Assembly (NCBI RefSeq): GCF_000379105.1
Contig: NZ_KB900609.1
Span: forward strand, 6,223,866 to 6,287,865
Direction: 5' to 3'
Origin: Methylobacterium sp. WSM2598
Lineage (GTDB): Bacteria > Pseudomonadota > Alphaproteobacteria > Rhizobiales > Beijerinckiaceae
DNA: 64,000 nt
The position numbers were made by a program, and so were the translations under genes. Shown here piece by piece: positions 36,269 through 46,104 of this stretch. Within the stretch, counting starts at the first letter, position 1, and each line of letters begins with the position of its first letter. A model generated the notes under the pieces. It was not told the DNA's origin. It ran no database searches and was given only the letters and a program-made list of their open reading frames with translations.

Positions 36269-36762
36269 GTTGTCCTCCAGTTTCCTTGACCGTCGTCGGT
36301 CGAGACCCGGTCGGGCTCGTTGGGGAGCCCTCGTTGGGCCCGCGGGGGAAAGCCTCAGGCGCGGATGACGCGCCGACCCGGACGGGGGAGGGGCTGGCTC
36401 TGGAGTGCCCTGAGGGCGGAGCGTCGGAACCCGAACTCCATGGTGCGCCTTCCCATCCGGTTCTTCGTTGTTCACGGGGCGGGGCGCGTCCGACCGCGGG
36501 CCCCGCTTCCGTGTCGGGGCGGACTATGGGTCGGACGGGACCAGAAGGAAAACTGAAAAAACTTTCCATCTCGTTCAAAAATTTGGAATTTGTACTTTTG
36601 ACCGGGACCTGCGGCGGCCCCGGGCCGGCCTCGCGCGCCCGGCTCGCGCCTCACCCGCAATGTCGCGCGCGGGAGCGCAGTATTGCATCAGCACAGGCCG
36701 AGAACCGAATCGCGCCTCGCGCGTTGTTAAGCTGGGGATAGGCATCCGGCGGAGGATTGGCC
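36269..36762. promoter_or_regulatory. upstream regulatory region of the serine-cycle cluster
   Basis: A 494-bp gap between the divergent sga and the small exported-protein gene, with no gene inside. It contains an AT-rich island (36541-36602) that stands out from its surroundings, with interrupted inverted repeats such as AAATTTGGAATTT. In Methylobacterium the LysR-type QscR activates sga from an upstream site; this island is a candidate binding and promoter region. No protein-binding site is proven by sequence. Confidence 0.5.
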
Positions 36763-37053
36763 ATGGTGACGAAATCTCTGGTGATCGCGGGTCTCTTGGT
36801 GGCCGGGATGGGCGCGGCGCGCGCCGCGGATGACGGCCTGGCGGCGGCCGGCCTCGCGCCGATCGCGGTGGTGGGCTTCTCCGACAGCGTCCCGCGGGGC
36901 ATGCCGCTGTTCGCGGCGCTGCCGCGGCTGGCGCCCGGCGCCGAGGCGGACCTCCGCGACGTCGGCGCGAGCGGCCTGGTGGCCTTCCGCGACGGGCTGC
37001 CGACGGCCCTCGACCCGAACGCCGACATCGCGACGGCCTCGACGGGCCGCTGA
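36763..37053 (+). CDS. small exported protein of unknown function
   Basis: A 96-residue protein with a Sec signal peptide (MVTKSLVIAGLLVAGMGAARA, AxA cleavage after about residue 21). The mature part (about 75 residues) has no Cys and no known motif; it reads VGFSDSVPRGMPLFAALPRL and later GLVAFRDGLPTALDPNADI. The ATG follows GGAGG by eight bases; an upstream in-frame TTG is less likely. It is divergent from sga. I do not recognise the family. Confidence 0.65.
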   Translation: MVTKSLVIAGLLVAGMGAARAADDGLAAAGLAPIAVVGFSDSVPRGMPLFAALPRLAPGAEADLRDVGASGLVAFRDGLPTALDPNADIATASTGR

Positions 37054-37295
37054 CGGCGGGGCGCCGACCGGATCGACGGTTGTGCGGCCGCACCCTCATC
37101 GGTACGGCCGCGGCCCCGCCCGAGTCCCACGCCGAGCCCAGCAGCGGCAGCGCGTGGCGGAGCGTCGCGGCACCCGCCTCGTCATCCCGCCTTCGCGGCA
37201 GAGCCACGCCGGTCGGGAGTCGAGAGACCTGACGAGGGCGCCCGGCCCGCGACGGAGCGGGCGGATCCTACGAGGGGAAGTGGACGCGAAGGGGG

Positions 37296-37371
<76 letters not shown>

Positions 37372-37467
37372 GTTCCATCCACGGCGCATGGGGGCACCGC
37401 GGGTCTCGCATCATCGACGGTCCCGCGCTGCGCGGCCCCGCTCGACCCGGTCATCCCGGAAGATTTC

Positions 37468-37543
<76 letters not shown>

Positions 37544-37723
37544 ACGCTCAAGACCGCGGCGGTTGGGTCGCCCGCGGTGCCGCCCGACCGGCCCGTCGGG
37601 GCGGTCGCGTTCGGTGGCGGCTGTATATGAGGGCGCCGCGGCGGAGACAAGCCCCCGCGGCGCCGTCTTGCGAAGTTTTCGTGACCGCGCCGGATTCGCG
37701 AGGCGCGGCCGCGACTTAGCCGA

Positions 37724-38107
37724 TCACGATTCCTCGTCGGTCTCGATGTCGCCGTCGATCAGGTCGGCGACGTCGTCGCCGCTCTCCTCGTCCTCCTCCA
37801 GGAAGGTGTCGTCGTCGCCGCCGGCACCGCCCACGTCGGCGTCGTCGTCCACGACGGCGTCGGCCCCCTCCTCGGCGGCCTCGACCTCGTCGAGGGAGAT
37901 CATCTCGGGCGTGCCCGCCTCGTCGTCGGGCTCCTCGTCGGCGGCGCGGCTGGCGATCGCCGGGGGCGGCACGCGCGTCGTCGTGAGGGCCGCGATCTGG
38001 TAGACCGTGCCGCATTTCGGGCAGGTGGCGGGGTCCCTGTTGAGGTCGTAGAACTTGGCGCCGCAGCTCATGCACTGGCGCTTCAAGCCGAGTTCCGGTC
38101 TGGCCAC
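37724..38107 (-). CDS. FYDLN-acid family protein (TIGR02300)
   Basis: A 127-residue alphaproteobacterial protein of unknown role. The N-terminus carries a rubredoxin-like zinc ribbon: Cys12 and Cys15 (CMSC), Cys29 and Cys32 (CPKC), with the signature KFYDLNRDPATCPKCG between. Residues 57-127 are strongly acidic, rich in Asp and Glu, and probably disordered. In many Rhizobiales it lies next to aroA, as it does here (divergent, 215 bp). Confidence 0.93.
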   Translation of the reverse strand: MARPELGLKRQCMSCGAKFYDLNRDPATCPKCGTVYQIAALTTTRVPPPAIASRAADEEPDDEAGTPEMISLDEVEAAEEGADAVVDDDADVGGAGGDDDTFLEEDEESGDDVADLIDGDIETDEES

Positions 38108-38322
38108 GGTTCGAAAGCCTTCGAGATATCGTCGGGAAAGGGCCCGTTAGTCGGGGGCGTTGGCCGTGTCAAATCGGACGCCGGCGGCGGGCCGGCGCGG
38201 CCCTGCCGATCGACGGAGCGCTCCCGGCGTCATCCGCCCGGAGCCGGCCGGCGGATGACGCGGGAGCGCCCGCGTGGTAACGACCCGCCGCTCCCGACAC
38301 TCCCTCGACCAGGCAAGAGTCC

Positions 38323-39672
38323 GTGTCCCACGATTCCGTTCCCTCGCCGATCACCGCCCGGGCCGGGACGCCCCTGCGGGGGCGGCTGCGCCCGCCCGGC
38401 GACAAGTCCATCTCGCACCGGGCGATGATCCTCGGCCTGCTCAGCCTCGGCGAGACCCGGGTCGAGGGCCTGCTGGAGGGCGACGACGTGCTGCGCACCG
38501 CCGCCGCCGCCCGGGCGCTCGGCGCCGGGATCGACCGCGACGGGCCGGGCCGCTGGCGGGTGCGCGGCGTCGGCATCGGCGGCCTGTCGGATCCCGAGGG
38601 CGTGCTCGATTTCGGCAATGCCGGCACCGGCTCGCGGCTGATGATGGGCGTCGTCGGCGGCCAGCCCGTCACCGCGACCTTCGACGGCGACGCCTCGCTG
38701 CGCAAGCGGCCGATGCGGCGGATCCTCGACCCGCTGGTGCAGATGGGCGCGCAGATCCTGTCCGAGCAGGCGGGCGGGCGCGTGCCGCTGACGCTGCGCG
38801 GCCCCGAGGAGGCGATCCCGATCACCTACGCGACGCCGGTCGCCTCCGCGCAGGTGAAGTCGGCGGTGCTGCTCGCCGGCCTCAACGCGCCCGGCACCAC
38901 CACGGTGATCGAGGCCGCCGCGACCCGCGACCACACCGAGCGGATGCTGCGCCTGTTCGGCGCCGAGGTCACGGTCGCGGCGCACGGGCCCGCGGGCCAC
39001 GGCCGCGCCATCGCGCTCACGGGCCAGCCGACCCTGCGGGCGGCCGAGGTGATCGTGCCGGCCGACCCGTCCTCGGCCGCCTTCCCGATCGTCGCGGCGC
39101 TGATCGTGCCGGGCTCGGACGTGGTGATCGAGGGGGTGATGATGAACCCGCTGCGGACCGGGCTCATCACCACGCTGATCGAGATGGGCGCCGACATCGC
39201 GCGGCTGAACGAGCGCGACGAGGGCGGCGAGACGGTGGCCGACCTGCGGGTGCGGGCGAGCCGCCTCGCCGGGGTGACGGTGCCGCCCGAGCGCGCGCCC
39301 GCGATGATCGACGAGTACCCGGTCCTCGCCGTGGCGGCGGCCTTCGCGGAGGGCACGACGCGGATGCAGGGCCTGCACGAATTGCGGGTGAAGGAATCGG
39401 ACCGCCTCGCCGCGGTGGCGGACGGCCTCAGGGCCAACGGCGTCGCCCACGTGGTCGAGGGCGACGACCTGATCGTGCACGGGGACGGCCGGCCGGCCCC
39501 CGGCGGCGGCACCGTGGCGACGCACCTCGACCACCGCATCGCCATGGCGTTCCTGGTGATGGGGCTGGCCGCCGGGGAGCCGGTGACGGTCGACGACGGC
39601 GCCATGATCGCGACGAGCTATCCGGCCTTCCTGGCCGATCTGCGGGGCCTCGGCGCCGCCTTCGCCGAGTGA
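38323..39672 (+). CDS. aroA: 3-phosphoshikimate 1-carboxyvinyltransferase (EPSP synthase)
   Basis: Joins PEP to shikimate-3-phosphate in aromatic amino-acid synthesis. It has 449 residues from a GTG start (MSHDSVPSPITARAGTPLRG). Key motifs are PPGDKSISHRAMILGLL, NAGTGSRLMMGVVGGQPVTA, SAQVKSAVLLAGLNAPG, DEYPVLAVAAAFAEGTT and HELRVKESDRL. The overall length and insertions resemble alphaproteobacterial class II-type enzymes. The cytidylate kinase gene follows after 26 bp, and both are probably one transcript. Confidence 0.96.
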   Translation: MSHDSVPSPITARAGTPLRGRLRPPGDKSISHRAMILGLLSLGETRVEGLLEGDDVLRTAAAARALGAGIDRDGPGRWRVRGVGIGGLSDPEGVLDFGNAGTGSRLMMGVVGGQPVTATFDGDASLRKRPMRRILDPLVQMGAQILSEQAGGRVPLTLRGPEEAIPITYATPVASAQVKSAVLLAGLNAPGTTTVIEAAATRDHTERMLRLFGAEVTVAAHGPAGHGRAIALTGQPTLRAAEVIVPADPSSAAFPIVAALIVPGSDVVIEGVMMNPLRTGLITTLIEMGADIARLNERDEGGETVADLRVRASRLAGVTVPPERAPAMIDEYPVLAVAAAFAEGTTRMQGLHELRVKESDRLAAVADGLRANGVAHVVEGDDLIVHGDGRPAPGGGTVATHLDHRIAMAFLVMGLAAGEPVTVDDGAMIATSYPAFLADLRGLGAAFAE

Positions 39673-39698
39673 GTGCGGGTGAGCGCGGGGACGACGGG

Positions 39699-40331
39699 AT
39701 GGTGATCGCGATCGACGGGCCGGCGGCGTCGGGCAAGGGCACGCTCGCGCGGCGGCTCGCCCAGCATTACGGCCTGCCGCATCTCGACACCGGCCTCCTC
39801 TATCGGGCGGTGGCGCTGGCGCTCCTCGACGCGGAGCGCGACCTGCGGGACGAGGCAGCGGCGGAGGCGGCGGCCCGCACGCTGCGCGCCGAGTCGCTCG
39901 GCGACGCCCGCCTGCGCGAGCGCGCCATGGGGGAGGCGGCCTCCCTGGTCTCGGCGCTCCCGGCGGTGCGGGCGGCGCTCCTCGACTGGCAGCGCCGCTT
40001 CGCCGCCGCGCCGGGCGGGGCGGTGCTCGACGGGCGCGACATCGGCACGGTGGTCTGCCCGGACGCGCCCGTGAAGCTCTTCATCACGGCCTCGCCCGAG
40101 GAGCGGGCGCACCGCCGCCACCGGGAGCTCGGGGGGCGGGGCGAGCCGGTGGCCTTCGAGGCGGTGCTCGCCGACATCGTGCGCCGCGACGCCCGCGACG
40201 CCGACCGGGCCGCGGCGCCCCTGCGCGTCGCCGACGACGCGGTGGTGATCGACACGACGGCGCTCGACGCCGAGGCGGCCTTCCGGGCCGCGGCGGCCGT
40301 GGTCGAGGCGCGCTGGCCCGGGCGGGGCTGA
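39699..40331 (+). CDS. cmk: cytidylate kinase
   Basis: Phosphorylates CMP and dCMP. It has 210 residues. The P-loop GPAASGKGTLARRLA is at the N-terminus, followed by LDTGLLYRAVALALLD and the VLDGRDIGTVVCPDAPVKLF segment, with ERAHRRHREL in the lid. ATG 39699 opens MVIAIDGPAASGKG. The aroA-cmk order is common in proteobacteria (with rpsA often next; here hrpB converges instead). Confidence 0.95.
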   Translation: MVIAIDGPAASGKGTLARRLAQHYGLPHLDTGLLYRAVALALLDAERDLRDEAAAEAAARTLRAESLGDARLRERAMGEAASLVSALPAVRAALLDWQRRFAAAPGGAVLDGRDIGTVVCPDAPVKLFITASPEERAHRRHRELGGRGEPVAFEAVLADIVRRDARDADRAAAPLRVADDAVVIDTTALDAEAAFRAAAAVVEARWPGRG

Positions 40332-40374
40332 GCGACGCGCCCGGGCCTCGGGAGCCCTGCCGGCCGCCCCTTCC

Positions 40375-42843
40375 TCAGGTGCCCCTGGGCTTCGCCCGCC
40401 GGGTCGGCGGCGCGCCGAGCGGGTCGTCCGGCCAGGGATGCCGCGGGTACTGGCCGCGCATGTCGGCGCGCACCGCCGCCCAGGAGCCGCGCCAGAAGCC
40501 CGGCAGGTCGCGGGTGATCTGGATCGGGCGCTGGGCCGGGGAGAGCAGGTGCAGCACCAGCGGCACCCGCCCGCCGCCGATCGTCGGATGTGCGGCGAGC
40601 CCGAACAGCTCCTGCACCCGCACCGCCAGGACCGGCTCCTCGGCCCCGTAATCGATCGGGAGGCGCGAGCCGGTCGGCACCTCGACGTGGGTCGGGGCCT
40701 CCGCGTCGAGGCGCGCCCGCAGGGTCCAGGGCAGGAGCGCGTGCAGCGCCTCGGCGAGGCGCTCCGGCCCGATCTCGTCGAGGCGGGTGAGGCCGAGGAG
40801 GTGCGGCGCGAGCCAGTCCTCGGCCGCCGCCGCGAGCGCCGCGTCGGAGACGTCGGGCCAGGGCTCGCCCTCGGCCCGGCGCAGGAAGGAGACCCGCTCG
40901 CGCCACTGCGCCGCCGCCCTCGACCAGGGCAGGGCCGCGAGCCCGAGGCCGGCGATCCCGCGGGCGAGGAGCCGCGCGCTCGCCTCGTCGGCCGGGACCG
41001 GCAGGACGCGCTCGCCGAGCGTGACCGCGCCGAGGCGCCGCTGGGCCCGGGCGCGCAGGGCGCGGGCGGCGGGGTCGAAGGCGACGCTCTCGCGCGCCTC
41101 GATCCGGTCGGCGAAGCGCGCCTCGATCGCCTCGAGCCCGATCGGCGCCGCCGCCAGGATGCGCGCGGCGGCGGCCTTGCCGACGATCTCGGCCACCGCC
41201 AGGAAGGGCGCGCGGGCGAGCGCCAGGGCGGGGTCGAGGGCGGCGCCGCGGCCGTTCGCCAGCACGAACTCGCCGGGCCTGCCCCGGGCGCGGGCGATCC
41301 GGTCCGGATAGGCGAGGGCGAGGAGCGCGCCGAGGGGCGGGGCCTCGCCCTCGGCCGGGCCCGCCCCGGCGGCGCGGGCCCAGCCGGAGGCGAGCCGGCG
41401 CATGTCCTCCGCCCGGCCCGAGCGGTCGCGGCGGAAGCGCTCGACCCGCTCGGCGAGGTCGACCGCGTCGCCGCCGAGGCCGCGCTCGACCAGCACGGCG
41501 GCGAGGTCGGCCGCCTCCCGCGCCGCCGCCCGTCCCTCGGCCGCCGCCACCACCATGCGGGCGAGCCGCGGCGGCAGCGGCAGGGCGCGCAGGCGGCGCC
41601 CCTCGGGCGTCAGCCGGCCCCCGGCGTCGAGGGCGCCGAGCCCGGCGAGCAGCGCCTTCGCCTCCGCGAGCGCCGGGCCGGGGGGCGGGTCGAGGAAGGG
41701 CAGGGTGGCGGGATCGGTCACGCCCCAGGCGGCGCAGTCGAGGACGAGGCCCGCGAGGTCGGCCGAGAGGATCTCCGGCCGGGTGAAGGGCTCCAGCGCC
41801 CCGGTCGCCGCCTCCGCCCAGAGCCGGTAGCAGATTCCCGGCTCCGTGCGCCCGGCGCGGCCGCGGCGCTGGTCGACCGAGGCCCGCGAGGCCCGGACCG
41901 TCGCGAGGCGGGTGAGGCCGAGATCCGGCTCGTAGACCGGCACGCGGGCGAGCCCGGAATCCACCACCACCCGCACGCCCTCGATGGTGAGCGACGTCTC
42001 GGCGATGGAGGTGGCGAGCACCACCTTGCGCCGGCCCGGCGGGCTCGGGCGCACGGCCCGGTCCTGCTCGCCGCGGTCGAGGGCCCCGTAGAGCGGGGCG
42101 AGGTCGACCTCCGGATGGGCGGCGAGGCGCGGGGCGAGCAGCTCCGCGACCCGGCGGATCTCGCCCTGGCCGGGCAGGAAGGCCAGGACCGAGCCCGGCT
42201 CGGCCCGCAGCGCCCGCTCGATCGCCTCGGCCGTCGCCTCCTCGACGCGCCGGTTCGGGTCGCGGTCGAGGTAGCGCGTCTCGACCGGGAAGGCGCGGCC
42301 CTCCGAGGCGATCACCGGCGCCCCGCCCATCAGGCGCGCGACCCGGGCCCCGTCGAGCGTCGCCGACATGGCGAGCAGGCGCAGGTCCTCGCGCAGGCCG
42401 CCCTGCGCGTCGAGGGCCAGCGCGAGGCCGAGATCGGCGTCGAGGGAGCGCTCGTGGAACTCGTCGAACAGCACCGCGGCGATCCCGGTCAGTTCCGGGT
42501 CGTCGAGGATCATGCGGGCGAAGACGCCCTCGGTGACGACCTCGATCCGGGTGCGGGCGGAGACCTTCGAGCCGAGCCGCACCCGCAGGCCGACCGTGTC
42601 GCCGACCCGCTCGCCGCGGGTCTCGGCCATGCGCTCGGCCGCCGCCCGGGCCGCGAGGCGGCGGGGCTCCAGCACGATGATCCGCCCGTCGCCCCGCCAG
42701 GGCGCGTCGAGGAGCGCGAGGGGCACCCGGGTGGTCTTGCCGGCGCCGGGCGGCGCGACCAGCACGGCGTTCGGGCGTCCGGCGAGGGCGGCCTGGAGGT
42801 CGGCGAGGACGGCGTCGATCGGCAGGGCGGGGAGCGCGGGCAT
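40375..42843 (-). CDS. hrpB: ATP-dependent RNA helicase HrpB
   Basis: DEAH-type helicase of 822 residues, normal for HrpB. Walker A is APPGAGKTTRVPLALLD (about 30-46), the DEAH-box variant is LFDEFHERSLDADLGLAL, the SAT motif MSATLDG, and the motif VI region QRRGRAGRTEPG. The C-terminal HrpB domain continues to a Lys/Arg-rich end. The biological role is unclear in most bacteria. The start ATG (42843-42841) opens MPALPALPIDAVLADLQ; the frame runs upstream without similarity. It converges with cmk after 43 bp. Confidence 0.95.
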   Translation of the reverse strand: MPALPALPIDAVLADLQAALAGRPNAVLVAPPGAGKTTRVPLALLDAPWRGDGRIIVLEPRRLAARAAAERMAETRGERVGDTVGLRVRLGSKVSARTRIEVVTEGVFARMILDDPELTGIAAVLFDEFHERSLDADLGLALALDAQGGLREDLRLLAMSATLDGARVARLMGGAPVIASEGRAFPVETRYLDRDPNRRVEEATAEAIERALRAEPGSVLAFLPGQGEIRRVAELLAPRLAAHPEVDLAPLYGALDRGEQDRAVRPSPPGRRKVVLATSIAETSLTIEGVRVVVDSGLARVPVYEPDLGLTRLATVRASRASVDQRRGRAGRTEPGICYRLWAEAATGALEPFTRPEILSADLAGLVLDCAAWGVTDPATLPFLDPPPGPALAEAKALLAGLGALDAGGRLTPEGRRLRALPLPPRLARMVVAAAEGRAAAREAADLAAVLVERGLGGDAVDLAERVERFRRDRSGRAEDMRRLASGWARAAGAGPAEGEAPPLGALLALAYPDRIARARGRPGEFVLANGRGAALDPALALARAPFLAVAEIVGKAAAARILAAAPIGLEAIEARFADRIEARESVAFDPAARALRARAQRRLGAVTLGERVLPVPADEASARLLARGIAGLGLAALPWSRAAAQWRERVSFLRRAEGEPWPDVSDAALAAAAEDWLAPHLLGLTRLDEIGPERLAEALHALLPWTLRARLDAEAPTHVEVPTGSRLPIDYGAEEPVLAVRVQELFGLAAHPTIGGGRVPLVLHLLSPAQRPIQITRDLPGFWRGSWAAVRADMRGQYPRHPWPDDPLGAPPTRRAKPRGT

Positions 42844-42935
42844 GCGGCCCGCATGGCCGCGCGGCGCGCGGGATGCAAGTCCGGGGGCGAGGCGGCCGTC
42901 CCGACCGGAAACGGCCGCCTCCGGCGGGGGCGTCC

Positions 42936-45227
42936 TCAGCCCCCGATGTTGAAGGCCGCCAGCGCCGCCATGTTGACGAGGTCGGTGTCGGTGGCGCCGA
43001 GCGAGACGATCTGCACCGGCTTGTCGAGGCCGACGATCAGCGGGCCGAGCACCTGCGCGCCGCCGAGCTCCTGCAGCATCTTGGTCGAGATCGAGGCGGA
43101 GTGGAAGGCCGGCATCACCAGCACGTTCGCCGGCTGCTTGAGGCGGCTGAACGGGTACTGCGCCAGCACCTCCCTGTTCAGGGCCACGTCGGCGGCCATC
43201 TCGCCGTCGTACTCGAAATCGACCCGCATGCCGTCGAGGATCTTGACCGCCTCCTGCACCTTCTCGGCGCGCTCGGCCTTGGGATGGCCGAAGGTCGAGA
43301 AGGACAGGAGCGCCACCCGCGGCTCGTAGCCGAGGCGGCGCGCGACGCCGGCCGCCTCGATCGCGATCCCGGCGATCTCCTGGGCCGAGGGCATCTCGTG
43401 GATCGCCGTGTCGGCGACGAGCACGATGCGCCCGCGCGCGAGGCAGAGCGAGACGCCGATCACCCGGTGCCCGGGCTTGGGATCGATGACGTGGCGCACG
43501 TCGTCGAGCGCGACCGAGTAGTTGCGGGTGGCGCCGGTCACCATCGCGTCGGCGTCGCCGAGCGCCACCATCGAGGCCGCGAAGTGGTTGCGGTCCTGGT
43601 TGATCAGCCGCTGGCAGTCGCGGAACAGCATGCCCTTGCGCTGCATGCGCGCGTAGAGGAACTGCGCGTAGACCGTGTTGCGGTCGGATTTCGCGGCGTT
43701 GTGGATCTCGATGTGGTCGCGCCCGGCGAGATCGATGCCGGCCGCCTCGGCCTTGGCCAGCACCCGCTCCTCGCGCCCGACCAGGATGGCGGTGCCGAGC
43801 CCCTGGTTGACGAAGGAGATGGCCGCCCGGATGACGACCTCCTCCTCGCCCTCCGCGAAGACGACGCGCTTGGGGAACTTGCGCACCCGCTCGAAGATGC
43901 GGTTCAGCGTGCCGGCGACCGGGTCCCGCCGGGCCGAGAGCTGGGCCCGGTAGGCGTCCATCGAGGGGATCGGCTTGCGGGCGACGCCGGTATCCATGGC
44001 GGCCTTGGCCACCGCCGGCGGGATCGTGTGGATCAGGCGCGGGTCGAAGGGCACCGGGATGATGTAGTCGCGCCCGAAGCGCGGCCGCGCGCCCTGATAG
44101 GCCGCCGCCACCTCGTCGGGCACGTCCTCGCGGGCGAGCGCCGCCAGCGCCTGCGCGGCCGCGATCTTCATCTCCATGTTGATCGTGGTCGCGCGCACGT
44201 CGAGGGCACCCCGGAAGATGTAGGGGAAGCCCAGCACGTTGTTGACCTGGTTGGGGTAGTCGGAGCGCCCGGTCGCCATGATGGCATCGTCGCGCACCCG
44301 CGCCACCTCCTCGGCCGTGATCTCGGGGTCGGGATTGGCCATCGCGAAGATGATCGGCTGGGCCGCCATCGCGCGGATCATCTCGGGCGTGAAGGCGCCC
44401 TTGACCGAGAGGCCGAACACGATGTCGGCGCCCTCGATCGCCTCCGCGAGGCTGCGCCGGCTGGTCTCGACCGCGTGGGCCGACTTCCACTGGTTCATGC
44501 CCTCGGTGCGGCCGGCATAGACCACGCCCTTGGTGTCGCAGAGGATCACGTTGCGGTCGGAGAAGCCCATTGCCTTGAGGAGCTCGATGCAGGCGATGCC
44601 GGCCGCCCCGGCGCCGTTCACCACGAGCTTGGCCTCGCCGATGTCGCGGCCGGTGAGGTGCAGCGCGTTGATCACGCCCGCCGCCGCGATGATCGCGGTG
44701 CCGTGCTGGTCGTCGTGGAAGACCGGGATGTCCATCAACTCCCGCAGGCGCTCCTCGATGATGAAGCACTCGGGGGCCTTGATGTCTTCGAGGTTGATGC
44801 CGCCGAAGGTCGGGCCGAGGTAGCGCACGCAGTTGATCACCGCCTCGGGATCCTCGGTCCCGACCTCGAGGTCGAAGGCGTCGATGTCGGCGAAGCGCTT
44901 GAACAGGACGGCCTTGCCCTCCATGACCGGCTTCGAGGCGAGCGCCCCGCGATTGCCGAGCCCGAGGATGGCGGTGCCGTTCGAGACCACCGCCACGAGG
45001 TTGCCCTTGGCCGTGTAGTCGAAGGCGAGCGCCGGATCTTCCGCGATGGCGAGGACCGGCACGGCGACGCCGGGCGAGTAGGCCAGCGACAGGTCGCGCT
45101 GCGTCGCCATCGGCTTGGTGGCGACGACCTCCAGCTTGCCCGGGCGCCCCTGGGCGTGGAACTGCAGCGCCTCCTGATCGGTGAAGGTCGGACGCGCGCG
45201 GCGGGTGACGGGACGGGACTCGCTCAT
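42936..45227 (-). CDS. maeB: NADP-dependent malic enzyme, two-domain (MaeB)
   Basis: Oxidative decarboxylation of malate to pyruvate with NADP. It has 763 residues: a malic-enzyme domain (about 1-430) with SLAYSPGVAVPVLAI, VFHDDQHGTAIIAAAGVINA and KLVVNGAGAAGIACIELL, then a phosphotransacetylase-like domain (about 445-760) that is probably regulatory. ATG 45227 opens MSESRPVTRRARPTFTDQEA; the frame continues 26 codons upstream. In methylotrophs this enzyme can balance C4 and C3 pools. It ends 92 bp before hrpB begins. Confidence 0.96.
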   Translation of the reverse strand: MSESRPVTRRARPTFTDQEALQFHAQGRPGKLEVVATKPMATQRDLSLAYSPGVAVPVLAIAEDPALAFDYTAKGNLVAVVSNGTAILGLGNRGALASKPVMEGKAVLFKRFADIDAFDLEVGTEDPEAVINCVRYLGPTFGGINLEDIKAPECFIIEERLRELMDIPVFHDDQHGTAIIAAAGVINALHLTGRDIGEAKLVVNGAGAAGIACIELLKAMGFSDRNVILCDTKGVVYAGRTEGMNQWKSAHAVETSRRSLAEAIEGADIVFGLSVKGAFTPEMIRAMAAQPIIFAMANPDPEITAEEVARVRDDAIMATGRSDYPNQVNNVLGFPYIFRGALDVRATTINMEMKIAAAQALAALAREDVPDEVAAAYQGARPRFGRDYIIPVPFDPRLIHTIPPAVAKAAMDTGVARKPIPSMDAYRAQLSARRDPVAGTLNRIFERVRKFPKRVVFAEGEEEVVIRAAISFVNQGLGTAILVGREERVLAKAEAAGIDLAGRDHIEIHNAAKSDRNTVYAQFLYARMQRKGMLFRDCQRLINQDRNHFAASMVALGDADAMVTGATRNYSVALDDVRHVIDPKPGHRVIGVSLCLARGRIVLVADTAIHEMPSAQEIAGIAIEAAGVARRLGYEPRVALLSFSTFGHPKAERAEKVQEAVKILDGMRVDFEYDGEMAADVALNREVLAQYPFSRLKQPANVLVMPAFHSASISTKMLQELGGAQVLGPLIVGLDKPVQIVSLGATDTDLVNMAALAAFNIGG

Positions 45228-45455
45228 GCCGGGACCTTCTTCGCCTTTAGTCTGAGAGGGTGACTGCGGGAGATGGTCCATAGGGCCGGGCGAGGCGCGG
45301 CTCAAGGGCGGGATCGCGACCGGCGGGCGCGGCGGCCCGGCCGGCGCCGCCGCGCCCGGGCGCCGCCGGCCGCTCGGGAACTTTGCGGAAGGTCGCCCGC
45401 TTGTCAGGCGTTTGCCGGTCGAATCCGGCCGGCCCGCCCGTTTCGGAGCCCTCGA

Positions 45456-45968
45456 ATGCCTCGTCTCGCCCTCGCCGCCGCGCTTCTCGTCGCGGGCGCA
45501 CTCTGCGCCGCCGCGCAGGACGCCAAGACCCCGTCCCCCGCCGACCAGCCCCCGCCCGCGCCGGCCTCCGCCGCGCCCGCCCGCGAGCCTACGGCCGTGC
45601 CCGCCGCCCCGGCCACCCTCGACAACGCCCTGCGACCGACCTTCGTGGCCCAGCAGCCGGACGAGATGGTGGCCTCCAAGCTCATCGGCCTGTCGATCCG
45701 CAACCGCGCCGACGAGACGATCGGCTCCGTCGCCGACCTCGTCCTCGCCCCCGACCTCTCGGTGAAGTCCTACGTGGTCGGCGTCGGCGGCTTCCTGGGC
45801 ATCGGCACCAAGTACGTCTCGATCGCCCGCAGCGCGGTCGAGATCAGCCGCGTCGACGACACCACCCTCAAGGCCGTGATCGACACCGACCGCGACCAGC
45901 TCCGCGCCGCCCCCGAATACGTCTACCTCGCCAAGGCCGATGCCCGAAAGGGCGAGGCCAAGCCCTGA
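45456..45968 (+). CDS. exported PRC-barrel domain protein
   Basis: A 170-residue protein with a Sec signal peptide (MPRLALAAALLVAGALCAAA) and a Pro/Ala-rich linker. The PRC barrel (about 70-150) reads ASKLIGLSIRNRADETIGSV, then DLVLAPDLSVKSYVVGVGGF and IGTKYVSIARSAVEI. Such proteins are common in Rhizobiales envelopes, without a defined role. The last ten codons (DARKGEAKP and stop) are the first unit of a 39-bp tandem repeat that runs on past the stop. It is divergent from maeB. Confidence 0.88.
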   Translation: MPRLALAAALLVAGALCAAAQDAKTPSPADQPPPAPASAAPAREPTAVPAAPATLDNALRPTFVAQQPDEMVASKLIGLSIRNRADETIGSVADLVLAPDLSVKSYVVGVGGFLGIGTKYVSIARSAVEISRVDDTTLKAVIDTDRDQLRAAPEYVYLAKADARKGEAKP

Positions 45969-46055
45969 GCCAAGACCGATGCCCGAAAGGGCGAGGCCAA
46001 GCCCTGAGCCAAGGCCGGTGCCCGGAAGGGCGAGGCCAAGACTTGAACCAAGCCC
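45939..46055. repeat. 39-bp tandem repeat across the PRC-barrel stop codon
   Basis: Three units (45939-45977, 45978-46016, 46017-46055); the first two differ at one base and the third is more diverged. Each unit contains a stem-loop GCCC-GAAA-GGGC (GGAA loop in the third) and an in-frame TGA, since 39 is a multiple of 3. The first unit supplies the stop codon of the upstream gene. Confidence 0.92.
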
Positions 46056-46104
46056 TGGCGGCCGGGCGGGGGCGGCGCGCCGCCCCCGCGGCTTGCGCCG
46101 CCCG

